The position numbers were made by a program, and so were the translations under genes. From Selenomonadaceae bacterium (lineage in GTDB: Bacteria > Bacillota > Negativicutes > Selenomonadales > Selenomonadaceae), in the NCBI GenBank assembly GCA_016280345.1, contig JAEEGN010000096.1:1-8135 (forward strand): DNA of 8,135 nucleotides, in the 5' to 3' direction. Under the pieces are notes generated by a model, which saw nothing but the letters and a program-made list of their open reading frames with translations, was not told where the DNA came from and ran no database searches. This document shows positions 1-4,556 of the stretch, piece by piece (within the stretch, counting starts at the first letter, position 1; each line of letters opens with the position of its first letter).

Positions 1-1170
1 GACGCGCCAGACGTCAACGATGGGCCGGGGATCCTTGATGGCGATTTCGAGGTCGATATCGTCGGGAACGTCGGCGACGTGTCCCAGGACCGTAAAAGTA
101 AGCGTGCCGCCCCCGGCAGAGGCCAGGAGATAGACGGCATGGGGCAGGGAGTTGCGGAAGCAGAAGTCGATCTGCCCGTCCGCCACGGTGGCGTCAAGAC
201 CGGCGGGCACGTAGCCGGAGGGATAGAAGTGCGAGGTCCGCTGGGTGGGCGTGAGGTCCGCCAGCAGGATGGCGTTGTAAAGCGTCGAGCTGACCTGGCA
301 GACACCGCCGCCGATGTCCTGTTCGATCTTGCCGTTGACGATGACCGGCGCCGTCTGGTAGCCCGCCCCGGCGACCCGGCCGCCGACCACGCCGTTGAAG
401 GAAATTTCCGCGCCGCTCCTGACCAGCACGCCGTCCATGGCTGCCGTCGCGATCTCGATGTTGCGTCCGCGGCTGGAGGAAGGATCGTAATATGTAGAAT
501 AGGAAGACAGTTCGCCGTCGATGGGGGAAAGGACGCCGGCAGAGACGGCGGGCAGCATCTCGGCGGGAGCGAGCTCCAGTCGCTGCGGCAGGTCGAGCGC
601 CAGCAGGGCGGGCTTGAGCGCCTCAGCCAGCGCCGCCGTATCGAGCTTGCGTCCCGTAACTTCCGGGGTGATATGAACGCGGGCTCCGTCCCAGAAAAGC
701 GTAGCGTCCCGCGGTTCGGCATTTACCCTGGAAGCAATCCCCTCCAGCCAGGCCGCGAGTTTCTTCTCGTCCAGGCGTATCACCAGCGGCATATCCCGCC
801 CGTGCAGCGCGCAGAGCACGAGATCCCTCACCCGGTCCGCCAACTGCTCGCCCCGCCCGATCCGGTAAGCGGCTTCGGCAGCGGCCGCCGCGTCCGCGGT
901 GAGGCCGATTTCTGCCGGCGACGCCTCGAAGGTCTGGCCGCTAAAAGACGCGACGACCGCCGGCGACGGAATCTTCTCCGCCGCTCGCTTCTCGAACTGG
1001 GCCGCTGCTTCTTCCCGGGTGAGACCGCTCAGGGGATACTGCCCCGTCTTGAGGCCGAAGGCCGTCAGATCCTGCCGGATAAAACCCGTCAAGCCAAGAA
1101 AGACCACGCTCAAAAGAAACGCGGCCACGGCCAGGAATGACGCGAACAGGAGCAGGGGGCGCGACTTCAT
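1..1170 (-). CDS. VanW/YoaR-family envelope protein (3' end outside the window)
   Basis: Translating the minus strand from ATG at 1170-1168 gives 390 open codons running off the left edge. The start is supported by AAGGAG (1185-1180), 9 nt upstream. Residues about 5-30 form one hydrophobic segment after MKSR, a signal anchor that would place the rest outside the cytoplasmic membrane. Residues about 60-200 look like the peptidoglycan-binding-type region found before VanW domains in YoaR-like proteins. The VanW domain begins near residue 225 (STYYDPSSSRGRN) and contains the family hallmark IGGGVCQVSSTLYNA, with Cys291, followed by YVPAGLDATV. The biochemical activity of VanW is not established; the family is named after a gene in vanB-type glycopeptide-resistance clusters, but most members are ordinary envelope proteins and this one gives no sign of resistance. 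It lies downstream of the PRC-barrel gene, separated by a probable terminator, so it may be transcribed separately. The family call is secure; the role is unknown. Confidence 0.88.
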   Translation of the reverse strand, partial: MKSRPLLLFASFLAVAAFLLSVVFLGLTGFIRQDLTAFGLKTGQYPLSGLTREEAAAQFEKRAAEKIPSPAVVASFSGQTFEASPAEIGLTADAAAAAEAAYRIGRGEQLADRVRDLVLCALHGRDMPLVIRLDEKKLAAWLEGIASRVNAEPRDATLFWDGARVHITPEVTGRKLDTAALAEALKPALLALDLPQRLELAPAEMLPAVSAGVLSPIDGELSSYSTYYDPSSSRGRNIEIATAAMDGVLVRSGAEISFNGVVGGRVAGAGYQTAPVIVNGKIEQDIGGGVCQVSSTLYNAILLADLTPTQRTSHFYPSGYVPAGLDATVADGQIDFCFRNSLPHAVYLLASAGGGTLTFTVLGHVADVPDDIDLEIAIKDPRPIVDVWRV

Positions 1171-1210
1171 TGGAAAAAACTCCTTGCTGATGGATTGCTG
1201 CACGTACAAA

Positions 1211-1253
1211 GAAAGGCTGTCGTCAAAGACCGGGGCGGCAACGACAGCCTTTC
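1211..1253 (-). terminator. Probable intrinsic terminator after the PRC-barrel gene
   Basis: A perfect 13-bp inverted repeat (1211-1223 and 1241-1253) encloses a 17-nt loop. Read on the minus strand the stem ends in TTTCTTTG, a moderate U-rich tail, so it would stop transcription arriving from the PRC-barrel gene just before the VanW-family gene. The plus-strand side is also fairly T-rich (TTTCCTGTTTG), so some bidirectional activity is possible. The loop is longer than usual and the U-tract is interrupted, so termination may be partial. Confidence 0.6.
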
Positions 1254-1275
1254 CTGTTTGTCATGCGCTGACAGT

Positions 1276-1298
1276 CAGCCGGGCCGTAAACCCGGCTG
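1276..1298 (-). other. Hairpin directly after the PRC-barrel stop codon
   Basis: CAGCCGGG (1276-1283) and CCCGGCTG (1291-1298) form a perfect 8-bp GC-rich stem with a 7-nt loop. It starts 5 nt after the TAA at 1306-1304. No U-tract follows in the minus direction, so by itself it is not a classical terminator. It may protect the 3' end of the mRNA together with the stronger hairpin at 1211-1253. Confidence 0.4.
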
Positions 1299-1303
1299 CG
1301 ATA

Positions 1304-2137
1304 TTACTGAATATTCATGGAAAGCTCGATGAACTTATTGGCCAGCTTCGCTTTCTGCAGGACTTCCTCGGTGATATCGGCACCGGCCTTGACGATGACG
1401 ACGCCGGTATCGGTCACGATATCGCGGGCGGCCTTCTTGCCCAGGAGGAAGCGGCGATGGCGTTCCTCCGTAGCCTTGTCGGCGGCGGATTCTGCCGGCT
1501 TCGCGGGCTCCGGTTTCGGCGGCTCAGGCTCGGGGGCCGGCGCGGGTTCGGGCTCCGGCGCGGGGGTCGGCTCCGGGGCAGGCTCCGGCTCAGACGCCGG
1601 TTCGGGCTCGGGGGCCGGCGCGGGCTCCGGGGCAGGCTCCGGCATTACCGGCTCAGTTTTTTTTTCTTCCTCCTCCGGCGGGTCGATGACCGTGACCTGC
1701 TTGCCGAAAATGGAAATCTGGTCGGCCGCGATCTCCGACTCGGTGCCGTCCTCAGCGATGATGGCGCATTTCTCCACGCGGCCGCCTTCGCCGATGAAGA
1801 TCTCGGAGACCTTGCCCTGGATCGTGCCGGACTTCGTGATGGCCTTTGTGCCGATGATGCGGATATTGGCGTCCAGCATGGCCTCGTAATCGCTGGCGTC
1901 CTCCAGGGTCAGGATGTTCTCGCTGGAGGTGATGGTCACGGCGTCATGGCCGATGGCGATAACCGACGAATAGGGAAGCAACTTGACCCCGCGGTACCAG
2001 TCCTCGTCCTCGATGGTGATGGCCGCGACGACGCCGTTCTTGGCATCGATGAGAAGCGTCTTGCTCATGCCGAGCTCGCGCCCCTCGGTGATGCTGATGA
2101 TCGGCAGGTTCAGGATCTCTACGCTTTTCTTTGTCAT
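1304..2137 (-). CDS. PRC-barrel domain protein with Glu/Pro-rich linker and C-terminal domain
   Basis: The product has 277 residues, with ATG at 2137-2135 and AGGAGG (2150-2145) 7 nt upstream. Residues about 7-75 and 85-152 are two PRC-barrel-like beta domains; the first has MSKTLLIDAKNGVVAAI and the second GKVSEIFIGEGGRVEKCAI. PRC barrels are small adaptor domains found in RimM, in photosynthetic reaction-centre H subunits and in many uncharacterised proteins; no enzymatic activity is implied. Residues about 155-220 are a low-complexity linker, first EEEEKK and then repeated PEPAPEPEP. Residues about 223-277 (LLGKKAARDIVTDTGVV onward) form a compact domain that I cannot name. There is no signal peptide or membrane helix, so it is probably cytoplasmic. 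It lies 11 nt behind the membrane/TPR gene, so the two products plausibly act together. An A9 run at codons 158-161 is a slippage hazard. The domain call is good; the function is unknown. Confidence 0.85.
   Translation of the reverse strand: MTKKSVEILNLPIISITEGRELGMSKTLLIDAKNGVVAAITIEDEDWYRGVKLLPYSSVIAIGHDAVTITSSENILTLEDASDYEAMLDANIRIIGTKAITKSGTIQGKVSEIFIGEGGRVEKCAIIAEDGTESEIAADQISIFGKQVTVIDPPEEEEKKTEPVMPEPAPEPAPAPEPEPASEPEPAPEPTPAPEPEPAPAPEPEPPKPEPAKPAESAADKATEERHRRFLLGKKAARDIVTDTGVVIVKAGADITEEVLQKAKLANKFIELSMNIQ
1657..1665 (-). other. A9 homopolymer at a domain boundary (possible slippage site)
   Basis: On the coding strand nine consecutive A residues span codons Glu158-Lys159-Lys160-Thr161 of the PRC-barrel gene, where the second barrel ends and the linker begins. 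A -1 shift after Lys160 reads AAC then TGA. A +1 shift reads CTG AGC CGG then TAA. Either slip would give a protein of about 161-163 residues with only the two barrels. Whether slippage occurs cannot be told from the sequence. Confidence 0.4.
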
Positions 2138-2144
2138 GGATATT

Positions 2145-2151
2145 CCTCCTA
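2145..2151 (-). promoter_or_regulatory. Shine-Dalgarno of the PRC-barrel gene overlapping the upstream stop codon
   Basis: Read on the minus strand, TTAGGAGGAATATCC precedes the ATG at 2137-2135. The stop codon TAG (2151-2149) of the TPR gene shares its AG with the AGGAGG ribosome-binding site. Ribosomes terminating on the TPR gene would therefore sit on the next gene's initiation site, a layout that favours translational coupling. The strong SD should also permit independent initiation. Confidence 0.7.
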
Positions 2152-3138
2152 ATGCTGAAATGGTTGTCCGGTTGTCCGGTCCGCGAAGGCGGACTCGATC
2201 TCCTCCAGATACCCGGACGGAATCCTGTTAAACGGCAGATTGGGCGCGTCATGCCGCGCCAATATATGGGAAACGGTATCGAGGTAATCGATATTACGGG
2301 AGAAATCCGCCTCGATGCCGCTCTGCCCTTGAATGACCGGGAGCTTGAGCGCCCGCCGGTAAACGCCGATGGCTTCGCTGTAAGCGCCGTTTTCTTTATA
2401 GATATTGCCGAGCTCGATGACGATGAACGGCGCGTAAGAATCGTCCTGATAGCCCGCCAGAGCCTTCTCGTAGGCAACGATGGCCGGGCCGAACTGGTGC
2501 CGGCTCTTGCGGTCGTAAGCGAAATCGAGGAACTCGTCCAGCGTGGTGAAGTCCTTGATCTCGTCGAGCGCCGCGGCTCGCTCGGTCTCGCTGATTTCCA
2601 CGGCGGCGCAAATTGGGGGCGCCGGTTCCTCGCGCTCCGGTCCCTCCGCCGCTGCCGACTCTTCGGCCGTTGCTTCCCCGGCCGCAGGTTCTTCTGCCGT
2701 CGGTTCCTCGTCGGCAGCCGCTTCTTCGGCCACTGGCGCTTCCGCCGCTACCGGCTCTCCTTCGGCAGGCGCTTCGGGTTCGGCCGCCGTCACTTCGCTG
2801 CTTTCCCCGGCCATTGGCTCTTCGGCAACCGATTCTTCGGACGCCGGCTCTTCCGCCGCGACCGGTTCCTCTTCGGCAACCGCTTCGGGTTCAGCGGCCA
2901 TTGTTTCGCCGCTTTCCTCAGCCACCGGTTCTTCGACCACCGATTTCTCGGCTTCTGGCGCTTCCGCCGCTACCGGTTCTTCTTCGACAAGCGCTTCGGG
3001 TTCGGCGGCCGTCGCTACGCCGGATTCCTCGGCCACCGGTTCTTCGGCCGTCGCTTTCTCGGCTTCTGGCCCTTCCGCCGCGGCCGGTTCCTCTTCGATA
3101 CCCGCTTCGGGTTCGGCAGCTATTGTTTCGCCGCTTTC
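2149..3138 (-). CDS. C-terminal TPR half of a membrane protein gene split by an in-frame amber codon
   Basis: This stretch continues in exactly the same frame as the ORF at 3780-3139 beyond a single TAG. It holds the rest of the Ala/Glu/Pro-rich 37-residue repeats and then, in full-length numbering, a helical domain at about residues 400-543. Residues 413-447 (FGPAIVAYEKAL) and 450-481 (IELGNIYKENGAYSEAIGVYRRAL) look like two TPR units, which usually mediate protein-protein contacts. The natural stop is TAG at 2151-2149. No convincing restart follows the amber: the first candidate is GTG at 3036-3034, inside a repeat where it encodes an ordinary Val and lacks a ribosome-binding site. As written this half is probably untranslated unless the amber is read through or is a sequencing error. 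Without it the gene would encode 543 residues. The TPR call rests on the A/Y/A-L helix pattern read by eye. Confidence 0.7.
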   Translation of the reverse strand, partial: ESGETIAAEPEAGIEEEPAAAEGPEAEKATAEEPVAEESGVATAAEPEALVEEEPVAAEAPEAEKSVVEEPVAEESGETMAAEPEAVAEEEPVAAEEPASEESVAEEPMAGESSEVTAAEPEAPAEGEPVAAEAPVAEEAAADEEPTAEEPAAGEATAEESAAAEGPEREEPAPPICAAVEISETERAAALDEIKDFTTLDEFLDFAYDRKSRHQFGPAIVAYEKALAGYQDDSYAPFIVIELGNIYKENGAYSEAIGVYRRALKLPVIQGQSGIEADFSRNIDYLDTVSHILARHDAPNLPFNRIPSGYLEEIESAFADRTTGQPFQH

Positions 3139-3378
3139 CTAGGCCACCGGTTCTTCGGCCGCCGATTCCTCGGCTTCTGGCGCTTCCGCCGCGGCCGGTT
3201 CTTCTTCGACAAGCGCTTCGGATTCAGCGGCCATTGCTTCGCCGCTCTCCTCGGCCGCTGGCTCTTCGGCCGTCGCTTTCTCAGCTTCTGGCGCTTCCGC
3301 CGCGGCCGGTTCTTCTTCGACAGGCGCTTCGGGTTCGGCGGCCATTGCTTCGCCGCTTTCCTCGGCCGCTGGCTCTTC
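2713..3378 (-). repeat. Six tandem 111-bp repeats encoding a 37-residue Ala/Glu-rich unit
   Basis: Matching anchor positions lie at 2786, 2897, 3008, 3119, 3230 and 3341, each exactly 111 bp apart. The consensus unit begins EEPAAEESGEAMAAEPEA and continues with an EEEPAAAEAPEAEKATA-like stretch. It occupies residues 135 to 356 of the uninterrupted protein and is followed by degenerate AEEP-rich sequence. Because 111 is a multiple of three, unit gain or loss keeps the frame. The strongly acidic, proline-containing composition suggests an extended spacer between the membrane anchor and the TPR domain. The third unit from the N-terminus carries the amber codon. Confidence 0.9.
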
Positions 3379-3780
3379 GGCCACCGGTGCCCCGGCGACC
3401 GATTCTTCGGTCTCCGGCCCTTCCGTCTCCGCCGTTGCCTCGTCTTCCGATGAGGTTTCCGACGCCGGAGACGGCTCCTCCAGGCTCAGGTCGATGGCCA
3501 GGCCTCCGGCCATTGCCGCCTGCTGTCCGCGGCGCAGGAGGTACTCGTTGAAGCCGGTGACCAGTGCCGCCGCCACGAAAACCAGAACAATCACCACTGC
3601 CAGATGATCCAGGGTGAGATACATGGAAAGGGCAATCGAAGCGAAATTCACGATGACCGCCAGCACACCGCAAAGCACCAGTGCCCAGCGGCTCACCTTC
3701 AGCCCGACGAAGCGGGCGGCCCGATAGACGAGCAGAATCGAAGCCGCCATGATGACGAAGGTTATCAGAAAATAAAGCAT
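3139..3780 (-). CDS. N-terminal membrane half of a TPR protein, ending at a premature amber stop
   Basis: ATG at 3780-3778 is preceded by GGAG (3793-3790) at 9 nt, and 213 codons follow before TAG at 3141-3139. Residues 2-19, 32-54 and 57-77 are hydrophobic and likely span the membrane. Basic residues sit in the first loop (R20, R23, K28, R31) and after helix three (R83, R84), so the positive-inside rule predicts an outside N-terminus and a cytoplasmic C-terminal tail. After residue 100 the chain becomes almost entirely Glu, Ala, Pro, Ser and Thr and enters the 37-residue repeats. The uninterrupted gene would be a membrane anchor, an acidic spacer of about 290 residues and a cytoplasmic TPR domain. 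It is the first gene of the leftward cluster with the PRC-barrel gene. I do not recognise a named family. The truncated product could insert in the membrane but would lack its presumed interaction domain. Confidence 0.75.
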   Translation of the reverse strand: MLYFLITFVIMAASILLVYRAARFVGLKVSRWALVLCGVLAVIVNFASIALSMYLTLDHLAVVIVLVFVAAALVTGFNEYLLRRGQQAAMAGGLAIDLSLEEPSPASETSSEDEATAETEGPETEESVAGAPVAEEPAAEESGEAMAAEPEAPVEEEPAAAEAPEAEKATAEEPAAEESGEAMAAESEALVEEEPAAAEAPEAEESAAEEPVA

Positions 3781-3815
3781 CGGCGCTCACTCCATGGAAC
3801 AGCGAATCCATCGCG

Positions 3816-3845
3816 GCTATATCCATACTTGTTAAAATTCGACAG
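3816..3845 (-). promoter_or_regulatory. Weak candidate sigma-70 promoter for the leftward cluster
   Basis: On the minus strand, CTGTCG (3845-3840) and TATAGC (3821-3816) are separated by 18 nt. Each matches its consensus hexamer at only three or four positions. The placement, about 35 nt upstream of the start codon at 3780, is suitable and the spacer is AT-rich. A small dyad (3843-3862) overlaps the -35 element. Other promoters in the region remain possible. Confidence 0.25.
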
Positions 3846-3923
3846 GAGAAAGGAAAGTCCTGCCGCCAGAAGAATTTTTCCCGGCCCGCAACACAGACAT
3901 TATGCCCCCGGAAAATGTATTCC

Positions 3924-4057
3924 CGCTAAGTGTTCATATTGCACCATATCCGCCAGTTTCGCCTTCGCCCTTCGGGCTCGCCTCTCCAAGCGGTCAGGTG
4001 TATATTCAGCACTAAGCTCCCCCTTCGCTTCGCTCGGGCTCGCTAAGTGTTCATATT
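3924..4057. repeat. Repeat-like intergenic element bounded by 17-bp direct repeats
   Basis: CGCTAAGTGTTCATATT occurs identically at 3924-3940 and 4041-4057, 117 bp apart. Between the copies lie two related GC-rich stretches, CCTTCGCCCTTCGGGCTCGC (3963-3982) and a near copy (about 4022-4042). A degenerate inverted version of the 17-mer (ATATTCAGCACTAAGC, about 4001-4016) could fold with the right copy into an imperfect hairpin. This resembles a dispersed extragenic repeat or a non-autonomous element remnant more than a gene. No transposase or clear target-site duplication is seen. Copies elsewhere in the genome would settle its nature. Confidence 0.5.
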
Positions 4058-4169
4058 ATATCATCATTTTCTTAATCTGTCATTGTGGCAAAAAGCAGGG
4101 AAAATTATTCCTCTGTCGAATAGAGTCCATAAGGTATTTTTTCTTCTCTCACGAAAGGAGCTGAGCCGA

Positions 4170-4433
4170 ATGATAGAAGCGATTTTCCCGGCGCCCGGAC
4201 CGACCGGCCTGCACGCGCGGACCGCGGGGCTGCTGATGAAAGCGGCGTCGGCCTTCAAGGCGCGGATTGACGTTTCGGCCAACGGCCGGACGGCCGACGC
4301 GAAAAGCGTCATGGGACTGCTGGCGCTGGGCGCCGAGGCTGGCACGCCGCTGACCATCCGGGCGGACGGGCCGGAGGCGGAGCAGGCGGTGAAAGCCATC
4401 GGCGCTTTCCTGACGGGTAAACCCATAAAATGA
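4170..4433 (+). CDS. ptsH: Phosphocarrier protein HPr
   Basis: The product has 87 residues, the usual HPr length. ATG at 4170 has AAAGGAG 9 nt upstream; the frame is open further upstream, but that stretch lacks a ribosome-binding site and HPr similarity. HPr is the small cytoplasmic carrier that accepts phosphate from enzyme I on a histidine and passes it to sugar-specific EIIA domains. His15 lies in GLHARTA and the regulatory serine is Ser46 in AKSVMGLLALGA, the site phosphorylated by HPr kinase in Firmicutes and linked to catabolite repression. The residue after Arg17 is Thr18, whereas HPr proteins almost always have Pro (sometimes Ala) there. ptsI follows after 123 bp in the same direction, the classical order. 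Identification is firm; whether it serves sugar uptake or mainly regulation is open because no EII gene is visible. Confidence 0.96.
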   Translation: MIEAIFPAPGPTGLHARTAGLLMKAASAFKARIDVSANGRTADAKSVMGLLALGAEAGTPLTIRADGPEAEQAVKAIGAFLTGKPIK

Positions 4434-4448
4434 GCCATACACGAAAAA

Positions 4449-4484
4449 AGCAAAGCGCCGCTGGCAGGAAAGCGGCGCTTTGCT
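4449..4484. terminator. Strong hairpin between ptsH and ptsI, terminator-like on the minus strand
   Basis: AGCAAAGCGCCGCT (4449-4462) and AGCGGCGCTTTGCT (4471-4484) form a perfect 14-bp stem with an 8-nt loop, 15 nt after the ptsH stop. On the plus strand no U-tract follows, so it may act as an mRNA-stabilising or processing structure rather than a full terminator, leaving ptsI transcribed. On the minus strand it is followed by a T-run (complement of the A-run at 4444-4449), so it has the form of an intrinsic terminator for antisense transcription arriving from the convergent recG side. Confidence 0.6.
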
Positions 4485-4494
4485 ATGAATCGGC

Positions 4495-4536
4495 CGCCCG
4501 GCGGGAACAGGCTTCTTTTTCCGGTCCCGCCGGGCG
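4495..4536 (+). promoter_or_regulatory. Hairpin immediately upstream of the ptsI ribosome-binding site
   Basis: CGCCCGGCGGGA (4495-4506) and TCCCGCCGGGCG (4525-4536) form a perfect 12-bp, very GC-rich stem with an 18-nt loop. It ends 4 nt before the AAAAGGAG ribosome-binding site (4541-4548). The loop contains CUUUUU (4515-4520), which could pair with GAAAAG (4540-4545) through one G-U and five normal pairs, forming a pseudoknot over part of the Shine-Dalgarno. The hairpin is directly visible; its regulatory role is an inference. Confidence 0.45.
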
Positions 4537-4556
4537 TGAGAAAAGGAGCCGTTGGA

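Larger units (their letters stand above)
3781..4169. other. Divergent intergenic region between the TPR gene and ptsH
   Basis: These 389 bp separate two genes reading outward and must contain promoters for both. The region holds a weak leftward promoter candidate (3816-3845), a small CAGGA/TCCTG dyad with a 10-nt loop (3843-3862) and the repeat-like element at 3924-4057. It ends in an AT-rich stretch leading to the ptsH ribosome-binding site AAAGGAG (4154-4160), which lies 9 nt before the ATG. I could not pick a convincing sigma-70 promoter for ptsH. No catabolite-responsive (cre) site, riboswitch or tRNA was recognised. Open frames here are low-complexity translations of the repeat. Confidence 0.6.

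Noticed and set aside
79..1140. 353-codon plus-strand frame opposite the VanW gene
   Set aside because: Arg/Gly-rich shadow translation without family features. The minus strand here has a clear VanW domain with anchor and ribosome-binding site.
1267..1279. Short dyad GCTGACAGTCAGC as an operator
   Set aside because: It is a perfect palindrome around one base but sits between a gene end and a terminator, is short, and has no second copy.
899..2152. Plus-strand frame opposite the PRC-barrel gene
   Set aside because: It contains GRRGFGLRRGG-type low-complexity sequence mirroring the minus-strand Pro/Glu linker. No ribosome-binding site or domain was found.
3139..3141. Pyrrolysine or programmed amber recoding
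   Set aside because: The amber replaces a repeat Glu in a disordered linker, not a catalytic site. No downstream stem-loop stands out from the other repeat units, and another TAG ends the gene normally.
2713..3378. CRISPR array
   Set aside because: Periodic repeats are present, but the whole 111-bp unit is conserved without unique spacers and it encodes a continuous in-frame protein repeat.
2131..3551. Long plus-strand open frames opposite the TPR gene (2131-3453, 2543-3142, 2613-3551)
   Set aside because: They translate to monotonous Arg/Phe, Ser/Ala or Pro/Leu/Arg repeats with the 37-residue period of the minus-strand gene. The 111-bp repeat keeps several frames open by arithmetic alone, and they lack ribosome-binding sites and recognisable domains.
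3604..4164. 186-codon plus-strand frame across the divergent intergenic region
   Set aside because: It overlaps the TPR gene start and its middle is a translation of the repeat element (AKCSY occurring twice, 39 codons apart). There is no ribosome-binding site or domain.
4485..4556. Upstream in-frame ATG as the start of ptsI (24 extra residues)
   Set aside because: It directly abuts the first hairpin, has no Shine-Dalgarno and would add residues not found in enzyme I, whereas ATG 4557 has AAAAGGAG and the standard N-terminus.
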